Source of the DNA: Methylobacterium sp. CB376
GTDB taxonomy: Bacteria > Pseudomonadota > Alphaproteobacteria > Rhizobiales > Beijerinckiaceae
Length of the DNA stretch: 64,000 bases
Direction of reading: 5' to 3'
Assembly: GCF_029714205.1 (NCBI RefSeq)
Contig: NZ_CP121648.1
Location: 3,490,001 to 3,554,000 of the forward strand
Part shown: piece by piece, positions 26,765-35,579 of the stretch
Layout: each line of letters opens with the position of its first letter
How positions within the stretch are numbered: the stretch's first letter is position 1
Position numbers and translations under genes: made by a program
Notes under the pieces: generated by a model
Database searches by the model: none
The model's input: only the letters and a program-made list of their open reading frames with translations
What the model was told of the DNA's origin: nothing

Positions 26765-28332
26765 ATGGGTAACCCTGCGTTCACCATGGCGGCCGCGACG
26801 GCGGCATCGGCGGGGGCGGAGACGAACGTGCGAGCGCAGCGGACCAGCCGCCGACCGGCGGCGACTTCCCGTGAGGCCCGGCTCCGCTGCGAGACGCCGC
26901 GACGGGCCCTGCGCCGGACCGGCCTCGTCGCCGCCGCGGTGGCGGCGGGCCTGCTCGGCGGCACGCGCGGCACCCAGGACGCGGTGGCCAACGGCGACAC
27001 CCGCACGATCACCATCTTCCACGAGCACACCAAGGAGAGCGCGACCGTCACGTTCAAGCGCGATGGCCGCTACGACCGGGCCGCCCTGGAGCAGCTCAAC
27101 TGGCTCCTGCGCGACTGGCGCATCGACCAGCCGACCCGGATGGATCCGCGGCTCTTCGACGTGGTCTGGGAGGCGCACCGCGCCACCGGCTCGCAGGACG
27201 CGATCCACGTGGTCTCGGCCTACCGCTCGCCGCAGACCAACGCCGCCCTGCGGCGCCGCTCCCGCGCCGTCGCCGAGCACAGCCAGCACATGCTCGGCAA
27301 GGCGATGGACTTCTACCTGTCCGACGTGTCGGTCGATCAGGTCCGCGAGATCGGCATGCGGATGCAGCGCGGCGGCGTCGGCTGGTACCCGCACGCCTAC
27401 AATCCCTTCGTGCATCTCGACGTCGGCTCGGTGCGCTCCTGGCCGCGCATGCCCTACGACCAACTCGCCCGCCTGTTCCCGGACGGCCGCACCGTCCACC
27501 TGCCGCGGGACGGCCGCCAGATGCCGGGCTACGAGGTGGCGAAGGCCGAGATCCTCGCCCGCGGCGGCTCGGTGATGGGCTACAGCCAAGCGGTCGCCGC
27601 CCTCGACGAGGAGGACAGCCCGAGCGTGATCGGGCAGTTCTTCAGCATGCTGTTCGGCGGGGCGAAGCCCGCCGGCGGGGCCGCGCCGCCTCCCGCCCCC
27701 GCCCGGGTGCGCCCGGTGGCCCTCGCGAGCGCGGCGGCGGACGATGCCGGCACCCGCGGGGTCATGGCCTACGCGCCGGTGCCGGACCCGCGCGCCGCGC
27801 TGCTGCGCCCGCCGCCCCCGGCCGCGCCCGCGCCCGCGCCGGTGGCGGCCGTCCCGCCGCCCGCGCCCGCCCCGGCGAGCGCGGCCGCCGCGCCGGAACC
27901 GGCCGCGGCCGAGCCGGCCGGCGCCCCCTGCCGCCGCGCCGCCCGGTGGAATTCGCCGGCCTCGCCGAGGCCCTCGTGGCCGTGCCGCTGCCGCCGCCGC
28001 GGCCGGCCGCGGTCCAGGTGGCCTCCGCGGATCCGGCGGCCCTCGGGCCGCTCCTGCCGGCGCGACCGGCGCGCTCCCCGGCCGCGGAGGCCGCGGCGGG
28101 CGACGCGAAGGCGCAGCTGCGCGCGCTGTTCGCGGCCGCGGCGGACCCGGCCGCCTCCCCGCGCGGCGGCGTCCGGCTCTCCGAGACCCGGACGACGCTG
28201 CGCGGCGCGCTGCCCGCCGGGCTCGTCGCCGCGCCGGCCGACGCGGTCGCCGCCCGGTTCCAGCCCCGCGGCCCGGCCGAGATCGATGCCGGGCGCTTCT
28301 CGGGTTCCGCCCTCAAGCCGGGCGCCCGCTGA
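26765..28332 (+). pseudogene. DUF882 / MepK-like murein endopeptidase, frameshifted in the C-terminal tail
   Basis: The M15-like catalytic part is intact: HVVSAYRSPQTNAALRRR, the metal motif SQHMLGKAMDFYL (HxxxxxxD) and NPFVHLDVGSVRSW (HxD). The membrane-spanning leader RRTGLVAAAVAAGLLGG precedes it. After about residue 385 a C5 run (27924-27928) breaks the frame. One extra base would restore it and join a coherent tail beginning RPVEFAGLAEALVAVP and ending at 28332. The catalytic domain could still work. The shift may be an assembly error, a true mutation or slippage. An ATG at 26786 is an alternative start. In E. coli MepK cleaves 3-3 crosslinks made by LdtD-type enzymes, which fits its neighbour. 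Confidence 0.8.
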
Positions 28333-28386
28333 CGGGCGGACCGTCGCCGGAGCGCCGGCCCATCCCCCCTCCCGTCGAGCCATGCC

Positions 28387-29342
28387 GTGTCCCTCCTCGC
28401 CGCGTCCGCCCGGGATCTCGCCCTCGCCTATCGCGGGACGCCCGTCCTCGACGGCGTCGACCTCGCGCTCGCGGGCGGCGAGATCCTGGCGCTGCTCGGC
28501 CCGAACGGCGCCGGCAAGACCAGCCTGATGCGGCTCCTCGCCGGGCGGCTCACCCCGGCCCGCGGCAGCGTGCGGATCCTCGGCCGGGACCCGGCGGCGG
28601 ACCGGGCGGTGCGCGGCGCGATCGGCTGGGTGCCGCAGGAGATCGCCCTCTATCCCCGCCTCACCGTGGCCGAGAACCTCGACGTGTTCGCGCGGCTCGC
28701 CGGGCTCGGGCGGGGGAGCGGGCGCGGGCGGCGGCGCGGGCGGTGGAGCGGACGGGCCTCGCCGAGGTGGCGGACCGCCTCGTCGGCACCCTGTCGGGCG
28801 GCTACCAGCGGCGCACCAACATCGCGGCGGCGCTGCTCGCCGAGCCGCGCGTGGTCCTGCTCGACGAGCCGACCCAGGGCGTCGACCGGGTCGCCCGGGC
28901 GGCGATCCACGGCATGCTGGAGCGGCTGCGCCGGAGCGGGACCGCGATCCTCATCGCCACGCACGATTTCGCCGAGGCCGAGCGCCTCGCCGACCGGGTC
29001 GCCTTCCTGCGCGACGGGCGCATCCGCCTGGAGGGCCGCCTCGACGCGCTGCTCTCCACCCTCCGGGCCGGCCCGCCCGAGCACGAGGCGGCGCTCGGCG
29101 AGCCGGCCGGGCCGGGCGCCGCGGCGGCGCTGCGGGCGGCGGGCTTCCACCCGGCGGGCGCGCTGACCTGGCGGGCGATCGACGCGGTGGCGGGCGGGCG
29201 GGACGGGGCGGCGCTCCTCGCCTACCTGCGCAAGAAGGGCGTGCCGGTGCGCGAGATCCGGGTGAGGGAGCCGGGCCTCGAAGCGCTCTACCTCGACATC
29301 GTCGGCGCCTCGCACGCCCTGCCGGAGGCCGAGCCGCGATGA
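28387..29342 (+). pseudogene. ABC-2 exporter ATP-binding protein, frameshifted
   Basis: Two adjoining frames together encode a complete ATPase of about 318 residues. The first (GTG at 28387) gives [18 protein letters not shown], the Q-loop region [18 protein letters not shown] and [10 protein letters not shown]. The second gives [35 protein letters not shown] and [16 protein letters not shown] and ends at 29342. The frame breaks in a G5 run (28712-28716), and one extra G restores it. Its end overlaps the permease start. Either the exporter is broken or the run is under-called in the assembly. Family: CcmA/DrrA-type multidrug or polysaccharide exporters. Confidence 0.82.
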
Positions 29343-30526
29343 TCGCCGCCGCCTTCCGGGTGATGCTCCTGACCCTGCTGCGCGACCGCGCCGCCCTGGT
29401 CATGGCCTTCGTGCTGCCGACCGTGATCTTCTCGGTCTTCGCGGCGATCTTCTCCGGCGCGGTCGGGGACCGGGTGCGCATCCATCTCGGCCTGAGCGAC
29501 GCCGCCCGGACCGCCAGCACCGAGCGCCTCGCCGCGGCGCTGGAGCGCGACCCGGCGCTGCGGGTGAGCCGGCTGACCGGCGACCCGCTGGCGGCGGTGC
29601 GCCGCGGGGAGGTGGACGTCGCGCTGGTGCTGCGCGCCGACCTCGCGGGCGGCGGCGCGGGGACCGGGCAGCCGGCGCCCCTCCTCCTGGTGGAAAGCCC
29701 GGCCCGCGCGCTGGCGACGCCGATCGCCCTCGGCCAAGTGCAGCGCGTGCTCAACGAATCGCTGCCCGACGTGGTGCTGTCCCGGGTCGTCGCGGACGTG
29801 GAGCGGGCGGGCAAGATCGGCCCCGACGAGCGGGCCTTCCTCGACCAGACCTTCGCGGAGAGCCGGGCCAAGCGCGAGGCCTTTTCCTTCGCCTCGCTGG
29901 TCGAGCGGACGACCACCGCGCGGGCGGGCAGCAACGACCGGGTCGGCTACTATGCGGGGGCGATCACCGCGGTGTTCCTGCTCTTCGCGGCGATGCAGGG
30001 GGCGCTCTCGCTGGTGGAGGAGCGCCAATCCGGCATCGCCGACCGGCTCGCGGCCGGGCCGGGCGGGCTGCCGGTCGTGGTGCTCGGCAAGTTCCTGTTC
30101 CTGGTCGCGCAGGGGCTCGGCCAGGGGGCCCTGATCTTCGCGGCGGCCTCCCTGCTCTACGGCGTCTCGGTCGGGCCGAACCTCCTGGCCTGGCTCGTCA
30201 CCGGGATCCTGGTCTCCGGCATGGCGGCCGGGCTCGGCCTCGCCGCCTGCGCGGCCGCGCGCACGCGCCAGCAGGCGCATCTCGTCTCGACCTTCGGGGT
30301 GCTGCTGCTCTCGGCGATCGGCGGCAGCATGGTGCCGCGCTTCCTGATGCCGCCGTGGCTCCAGACGCTCGGCTGGTTCACGCCGAACGCCTGGGCGATC
30401 GAGGCCTTCCAGGGCGCCCTCGGCGAGGGTGCCGCGGCGGCCTGGCCGGCCTGGGCCGTGCTCGCCGGCATCGCGGCGGCGGGGCTCGCGGCGGCCTTGA
30501 CGCTGGTCTCGCGCCGGATCGTCTGA
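29339..30526 (+). CDS. ABC-2 type transporter permease
   Basis: A 395-residue exporter membrane subunit. One N-terminal membrane helix ([18 protein letters not shown]) is followed by a large extracytoplasmic domain to about residue 200. A C-terminal bundle of five or so helices follows, with [36 protein letters not shown] and [18 protein letters not shown], typical of the YhhJ/DrrB-like family. It overlaps the ATPase gene by four bases (ATGA), so the two are translationally coupled. Substrate unknown. No HlyD-type adaptor gene is adjacent. Confidence 0.88.
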   Translation: MIAAAFRVMLLTLLRDRAALVMAFVLPTVIFSVFAAIFSGAVGDRVRIHLGLSDAARTASTERLAAALERDPALRVSRLTGDPLAAVRRGEVDVALVLRADLAGGGAGTGQPAPLLLVESPARALATPIALGQVQRVLNESLPDVVLSRVVADVERAGKIGPDERAFLDQTFAESRAKREAFSFASLVERTTTARAGSNDRVGYYAGAITAVFLLFAAMQGALSLVEERQSGIADRLAAGPGGLPVVVLGKFLFLVAQGLGQGALIFAAASLLYGVSVGPNLLAWLVTGILVSGMAAGLGLAACAAARTRQQAHLVSTFGVLLLSAIGGSMVPRFLMPPWLQTLGWFTPNAWAIEAFQGALGEGAAAAWPAWAVLAGIAAAGLAAALTLVSRRIV

Positions 30527-30545
30527 GGCGGGTGCCGGGCCGGGC

Positions 30546-31229
30546 TCAGGGCTGCGGACGCAGGGTCGCGGCGGGCGCCTCGTCCAGCTCGTCCGCCGGA
30601 ACGATCCAGGGCTCGCGCAGGGCCGCCTCGCGCCACGCCGCGAGGGCCGGCAGGCCCAGCACCGCCTCCATGTAGGCCCGAACCTCCGGATCGACCGCGA
30701 CCGCGTAGGTGTCGAGGCGCGTCACCACCGGGGCGAACATCGCGTCCGCCCCGCTGAAGGCCCCGAACAGGAAGGGACCGCCCGCACCGAAGCGCGCGCG
30801 GGCGTCGCGCCAGATCGCGGTGACGCGGGCGAAGTCGGCCGCCACGGCCGGGCCGCGGTCCCGCGCGGCGTAGCGGCGGCCGAGATTCATCGGCAGGGCG
30901 GCGCACAGGGCCTGGAATCCGGAATGCATCTCGGCCGAGATCGCCCGCGCGTGGGCCCGCGCCGCGCGCTCTCCCGGCCAGATCCCGGCCTCGGGCCAGC
31001 GCTCGGCCGCGTATTCGAGGATGGCGAGGGACTCCCAGACCGTGACCTCGCCGTCGATCAGCACCGGCACCCGCCCGGCCGGCGAATGGGCGAGGATGCG
31101 CGCGCGCGTGTCGGGCTGGTCGAGGGGGATCAGCACCTCGTCGAACGGGATGCCGGCGTGCCGCAGCGCGAGCCAGGGCCGCAGGGACCAGGACGAGTAG
31201 ACCTTGTTGGCGATGACGAGCGTCGGCAC
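30546..31229 (-). CDS. Glutathione S-transferase family protein
   Basis: A 227-residue cytosolic protein with a thioredoxin-like N-terminal domain (PTLVIANKVYSSWSLRP, catalytic Ser candidates at SSWS) and the glutathione-binding ESLAILEYAAERWP near residue 65. An all-helical C-terminal domain (GADAMFAPVVTRL) follows. The GTG at 31229 follows AAGGAG; longer in-frame starts look non-coding. It resembles zeta/omega-like bacterial GSTs. It converges on the ABC-2 permease with a 19-base gap. The physiological substrate is unknown. Confidence 0.88.
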   Translation of the reverse strand: MPTLVIANKVYSSWSLRPWLALRHAGIPFDEVLIPLDQPDTRARILAHSPAGRVPVLIDGEVTVWESLAILEYAAERWPEAGIWPGERAARAHARAISAEMHSGFQALCAALPMNLGRRYAARDRGPAVAADFARVTAIWRDARARFGAGGPFLFGAFSGADAMFAPVVTRLDTYAVAVDPEVRAYMEAVLGLPALAAWREAALREPWIVPADELDEAPAATLRPQP

Positions 31230-31438
31230 GGGCGGGCTCCTTCGGCGCGACCATCGCACCGGCGGGGCCGCCACTCCAACCAAATCCCGTGATCACCGCG
31301 ATCGCGCGGGCGAATGGGACGCGCCGCGACCCGGTGGCCCGCCCGCGCCGGGAGCGCGATCGTGCCGGCGCCGCGGCAGGACGACATCTCCGCCTGCCCG
31401 CCTATCTGTCCTCGTCGCGACCGGAGATCGTCCTCGTC

Positions 31439-31981
31439 ATGCCGCGCCTCCTCCCCGCCCTGCTCGTCGTCCTGAGCCTGCCGGCCCTCGCGGGCGAGGA
31501 TCCCTGGGCGGCCCTGAAGCGGGACGGCACCGTCGCGCTCCTGCGCCACGCCCGGGCGCCCGGCTTCGGCGACCCGCCGGGCTTGCGGCTCGACGATTGC
31601 GCGACCCAGCGCAACCTCTCGGACGAGGGACGCGCCCAGGCCCGGCAGATCGGCGAGGGCTTCCGCCGGCACGGGATCGCGGTCGGCGCGGTGCTGGCGA
31701 GCCGCTGGTGCCGGGCGCAGGAGACCGCCCGCCTCGCCTTCGGCCGCGCCGAGGGCTTCCCGCCGCTCGATTCGGTCTTCGCGCAGGGCGACGGCGAGGC
31801 GCAGAGCCGCGCCGTGCGCGCCCGGATCGCGGCCTGGCGGGGGCCCGGCATCCTTGCCCTCGTCACCCACCAGGTGAACATCACGGCGCTCACCGGCCTC
31901 GTGCCGGCCGAGGGCGAGGTGGTGGTGCTGCGCGCCGGACCGGACGGGACCCCGGCGGTGATCGGCCGGCTCACCCCCTGA
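31439..31981 (+). CDS. Exported histidine phosphatase family protein
   Basis: A 180-residue member of the histidine phosphatase (phosphoglycerate mutase-like) superfamily. A signal peptide (MPRLLPALLVVLSLPALAGE) directs it to the periplasm. The catalytic motif is VALLRHARAPG (RHA rather than RHG), and LSDEGRAQARQIGE, ASRWCRAQETA and VTHQVNITALTG carry the supporting arginine, glutamate and second histidine regions. Length is normal for the small secreted subgroup. The ATG at 31439 is chosen for the signal peptide. It stands 209 bases after the divergent GST start. Confidence 0.85.
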   Translation: MPRLLPALLVVLSLPALAGEDPWAALKRDGTVALLRHARAPGFGDPPGLRLDDCATQRNLSDEGRAQARQIGEGFRRHGIAVGAVLASRWCRAQETARLAFGRAEGFPPLDSVFAQGDGEAQSRAVRARIAAWRGPGILALVTHQVNITALTGLVPAEGEVVVLRAGPDGTPAVIGRLTP

Positions 31982-32085
31982 GCCCCCCGCGCGACCCGGT
32001 GTAGCGTTGACCGTCCCGCGGGGCGGCCTAGCTTTGGGTGAGGCGCGCGCATCCGCGAGGCGTGCCCCGGGGAGTGACGTCGGTG

Positions 32086-33615
32086 ATGGGCTCTGGATCG
32101 GCGGTCGCCGTGGTCGGCGGAGGGTTGGGCGGGCTGGCAGCGGCCTGCGTGGCGGCGGCGCGCGGCCACAGGGTCACGCTCTACGACAAGAATTCCTGGA
32201 TCGGCGGCAAGGCCGCGGTGCTGCACGAGGGCGGCTTCCGCTTCGACATGGGGCCGACCATCCTGACGGTGCCCCGCGTGCTGGAGCGGATCTTCGGCGA
32301 GGCCGGACGCTCCGTGCACGACTACATGGACCTGCGCCGCCTCGACCCGCAATGGCGCTGCTTCTTCGACGACGGCAGCCGCATCGACCTCGTCGAGAAC
32401 GTCGCCCGCATGGCGGAATCCATGGACCGCTTCGTGCCCGGCGCCGGGGCCGGCGAGGGCTACAAGCGCTTCATCGGCATCTCCGAGCACCTGCACGGGA
32501 TCTCGGAGCGGTTCTTCTTCTGGAAGCCGGTCGAGGACCTGTTCGACACGATCAACATCCGCGCGAACATGAACCCCGGCACGCTGCGCGACGTTCTGTC
32601 CCTGCGCATGCATGCCTCGGTCGCGAGCACCATCCGGGGCAAGGTGCGGGACGCGCGGCTCGCCCAGATGCTCGATCACTTCGTGCAATATGTCGGGTCC
32701 TCGCCCTACGGGGCGCCGGCCGTGCTCTGCGCCATCGCGCACATGCAGACCGCCGAGGGGGTGTGGTACCCGATGGGCGGCACCCGCGCGGTGGCCGAGG
32801 GGCTGATGAGGCTCGCCACCGAACTCGGCGCCGTGCTGAAGCCCGACAGCGAGGTCGAGGGGCTCGCGATCGAGAACGGCGCCGTGCGGGGCCTGCGCAC
32901 CCGCGAGGGCGTGGCGCGCTTCGACCGCGTGATCTCGAACATGGATTCGGTGCGCACCTACCGCGAACTCGTCGGCGGCGAGGTCGGCCGGAGCTACGAG
33001 AAGAAGAGCTTCGAGCCGGCCTGCTCGGGCGTGGTGCTCTATCTCGGGCTCAACAGGCGCTACGACCACCTCGCCCATCACGACTTCGTGTTCTCGCGCG
33101 ATCCGGAGGAGGAGTTCGACGCCATCTACCGGAAGGGCGAGCCCGCCCCCGACCCGACCGCCTACCTGGCGGCGCCGAGCGCCACCGACCCGTCGGTGGC
33201 GCCCGCGGGCGGCGAGGCGCTCTACGTACTGGTCCACACGCCCTACCTGCGCCCGCACCACGACTGGTCGCAGATGCTGCCGGCCTACCGGAGGGTGATC
33301 CTCGACAAGCTCAAGCGGACGGCCGGCCTGCACGACATCGAGGAGCGGATCGTGGTCGAGCGGCACCTCACCCCGGCCGACATCCACGCCCGCTACAAGG
33401 TGCTGAACGGGGCGATCTACGGCCTCGCCTCGCACGGGCGGATCATGGGCGCGTTCAAGCCGGGCAACCGCTCGCGGGAGGTGCAGGGCCTCTACCTCGC
33501 GGGCGGGGCCGCGCATCCGGGCCCGGGCATGCCGATGGTGATGATGTCGGGCTGGATCGCCGCCGACGCCATGGACCAGGACGCCCGCGGCGAGGCCCTG
33601 CGGACCGCCTCGTGA
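32086..33615 (+). CDS. CrtI-family carotenoid desaturase/oxidase
   Basis: A 509-residue FAD-dependent enzyme of the phytoene desaturase superfamily. The N-terminal dinucleotide motif is VAVVGGGLGGLAAACVAAA, followed by DKNSWIGGKAAVLHEGGFRF. The C-terminal family signature reads GLYLAGGAAHPGPGMPMVM. The ATG at 32086 follows GGGGAG. With an acyltransferase and a glycosyltransferase next in the operon, it is likely to act on a C30 carotenoid (CrtN desaturase or CrtP-type terminal oxidase). Glycosylated C30 carotenoic acids are known from pink-pigmented methylotrophs. Which of these reactions it performs cannot be read from sequence alone. Confidence 0.85.
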   Translation: MGSGSAVAVVGGGLGGLAAACVAAARGHRVTLYDKNSWIGGKAAVLHEGGFRFDMGPTILTVPRVLERIFGEAGRSVHDYMDLRRLDPQWRCFFDDGSRIDLVENVARMAESMDRFVPGAGAGEGYKRFIGISEHLHGISERFFFWKPVEDLFDTINIRANMNPGTLRDVLSLRMHASVASTIRGKVRDARLAQMLDHFVQYVGSSPYGAPAVLCAIAHMQTAEGVWYPMGGTRAVAEGLMRLATELGAVLKPDSEVEGLAIENGAVRGLRTREGVARFDRVISNMDSVRTYRELVGGEVGRSYEKKSFEPACSGVVLYLGLNRRYDHLAHHDFVFSRDPEEEFDAIYRKGEPAPDPTAYLAAPSATDPSVAPAGGEALYVLVHTPYLRPHHDWSQMLPAYRRVILDKLKRTAGLHDIEERIVVERHLTPADIHARYKVLNGAIYGLASHGRIMGAFKPGNRSREVQGLYLAGGAAHPGPGMPMVMMSGWIAADAMDQDARGEALRTAS

Positions 33616-34409
33616 GCGGTCGCGGGCCGGACGACCCGACGCGTCGGCGCTCCGCCCTCGCGTGGCGCTTCATGGCGGCCTACTTCGACCGCTACCTGCG
33701 GCGCCACCTCACGGCGCTGCGCCTGAGCCGCTGGGGGGCGCCGGACCTGCGCGGCCATCCCGGGCCGCTCGTGGTCTACTGCAACCACCCGGCCTGGTGG
33801 GACGCCGCCGTGCTCATCGTGCTGGCCGAGCGCTGCTTCCCGGACCGCGAGGGCTACGCTCCCTTCGACGCGCAGATGCTGGCGAAGTACGGGGTCTTCG
33901 GGCGGATCGGCGCCTTCGGGGTCGATCCGGCCTCGCGCCGGGGCGCCGCCGCCTTCCTCACCGCCTCGCGCCGCATCCTCTCCCGCCCGGAGCGGGCGCT
34001 CTGGGTCACGGCGCAGGGCCGGTTCAGCGACGTGCGCGAGCGCCCGCTCGGGCTGCGCCCGGGTGTGGCGCACCTGCCCGAGGTCGCGCCGGACGCGCTG
34101 TTCCTGCCCCTCGCCCTCGAATACGCGTTCTGGTCCGAGCGGGGGGCCGAGGCCTTCGCGGCCTTCGGCCCGGCGCTCGCGGGCCGGGACCTCCTCGCCC
34201 TGCCCCGCGCGGCGCGGCTGGAGCGGCTGGAGGGGGCGCTCACGGGCGTGCTCGACCGGCTGAGCGCGGACGTGATGAGCCGCGACCCGGCCCGCTTCGT
34301 CGCCCTCACCGAGGGACGCCGCGGCGTCGGGGGTATCTACGATCTCGGGCGGCGGGTCGCGGCCGCCCTCGCCGGGCGGCGCTTCGAGCCCGGCCACGGC
34401 AAGGGCTGA
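33612..34409 (+). CDS. Lysophospholipid-type acyltransferase, probable carotenoid-modifying
   Basis: A 265-residue acyltransferase of the PlsC superfamily. The catalytic block is VVYCNHPAWWDAAVLIVL, with the NHxxxxD pattern. The acyl-acceptor region follows with FDAQMLAKYGVFGRIGAFGV and VTAQGRFSDVRERPLGL, where FSDV replaces the usual FPEG/FSEG. The GTG start overlaps the desaturase stop (GTGA at 33612-33615), so the genes are coupled. By position it parallels CrtO of staphyloxanthin synthesis, which esterifies a sugar on a C30 carotenoid, but the sequence family differs or is only distantly related. A phospholipid role remains possible. Confidence 0.78.
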   Translation: MSGRGPDDPTRRRSALAWRFMAAYFDRYLRRHLTALRLSRWGAPDLRGHPGPLVVYCNHPAWWDAAVLIVLAERCFPDREGYAPFDAQMLAKYGVFGRIGAFGVDPASRRGAAAFLTASRRILSRPERALWVTAQGRFSDVRERPLGLRPGVAHLPEVAPDALFLPLALEYAFWSERGAEAFAAFGPALAGRDLLALPRAARLERLEGALTGVLDRLSADVMSRDPARFVALTEGRRGVGGIYDLGRRVAAALAGRRFEPGHGKG

Positions 34410-34413
34410 GACC

Positions 34414-35508
34414 GTGACGCTCCTGGCCCTCCTCGCCCTCGTCCTGGCGCTGATCCCGGCGGTGCTCGCCATCGGCAACCTCGCGTCCCTGCGCGCCCCG
34501 CGCCCGGAGCCGGGCGAGGGATTGGTCTCGATCCTGATCCCGGCGCGCAACGAGGCCGCCAACCTGCCGGCGACGCTCGCCGCGGCCCTGGCGAGCCGGC
34601 AGGTGGCGCTCGAGGTGGTGGTGGCGGACGATCACTCGACGGACGGCACGCCCGATCTCGTGGCGGCGCGCGCCGCCGAGGATCCGCGGCTGCGCCTCCT
34701 GCGCGTGCCGCCGCTTCCCCCCGGCTGGACGGGGAAGAACCACGCCTGCCAGCGCCTCGCCGAGGCCGCGCGGGGCGACCACCTGCTCTTCATCGACGCG
34801 GATGTGCACCTCGCTCCGGACGCCGCGGCGGCGCTGGCGGCGCGGGCGCGCCGCGGCGGGGCCGGGCTGGTGAGCGGCGTGCCGCGGCAGGTGACCGGCA
34901 CCCTGGGCGAGGCGCTGACCGTGCCGATGATCAACTTTCTGCTCCTCGGCTACCTGCCGGTCCCGCTCGCCCGGCTCGTCAACCACCCGGCGCTGGGCGC
35001 GGCCTGCGGGCAGCTGGTGCTGGCCGACGCGACGGCCTACCGGGCGGCGGGCGGGCACGAGGCGATCCGCACCAGCCTGCACGACGGCGTGCAGCTGCCG
35101 CGGGTCTTCCGGCGGGCGGGCCTGCGCACCGACCTCGTCGACGGGGCGCCGCTCGCGACCTGCCGCATGTATGCGGGGCTCGCCCAGGCCTGGGCCGGCT
35201 TCTCGAAGAACGCGCACGAGGGCATGGCGACGAAGCGGGGGCTGCCGGTCTGGACGCTGCTCCTGTTCGGCGGGCAGGTTCTTCCCTGGCTGCTGCTCGC
35301 CCTCGGCGACGCGGGCGCGCTCGCCGCCGCGACGGTCTCGCTCGCCACGCGGGTCGCGGTGACCGCGAAGGCGCGCGAGGCGTGGTGGACGGTGCCGCTG
35401 CACCCGGTCAGCGTGCTGCTGACGCTCGCCCTGCAGTGGAACGCGCTCCTGCGCCCCGGCCCGGCGGGGGTGGCGAGCTGGAAGGGCCGGACCTATCCGG
35501 CCGCGTAG
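34414..35508 (+). CDS. Family 2 glycosyltransferase (CrtQ-like)
   Basis: A 364-residue membrane-anchored glycosyltransferase. An N-terminal hydrophobic helix (LLALLALVLALIPAVLAIG) is followed by the GT-A nucleotide-binding start SILIPARNEAANLPATL and VVADDHSTDGTPDLV. The metal site DHLLFIDADVHLAPDA is next, and C-terminal membrane segments (LLLFGGQVLPWLLLALG, LLTLALQWNALL) follow. The GTG start lies four bases after the acyltransferase stop. The architecture resembles CrtQ, which glucosylates diaponeurosporenoic acid, and also hopanoid-associated enzymes (HpnB). Cluster context favours carotenoid glycosylation. Confidence 0.8.
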   Translation: MTLLALLALVLALIPAVLAIGNLASLRAPRPEPGEGLVSILIPARNEAANLPATLAAALASRQVALEVVVADDHSTDGTPDLVAARAAEDPRLRLLRVPPLPPGWTGKNHACQRLAEAARGDHLLFIDADVHLAPDAAAALAARARRGGAGLVSGVPRQVTGTLGEALTVPMINFLLLGYLPVPLARLVNHPALGAACGQLVLADATAYRAAGGHEAIRTSLHDGVQLPRVFRRAGLRTDLVDGAPLATCRMYAGLAQAWAGFSKNAHEGMATKRGLPVWTLLLFGGQVLPWLLLALGDAGALAAATVSLATRVAVTAKAREAWWTVPLHPVSVLLTLALQWNALLRPGPAGVASWKGRTYPAA

Positions 35509-35579
35509 GGGGCGGAGGGACCCCGTCCCTCCGCCGGGAGTTCAGGGGGCGGTGAGCCCCCGCGGGCAGGGAGCAGGGT

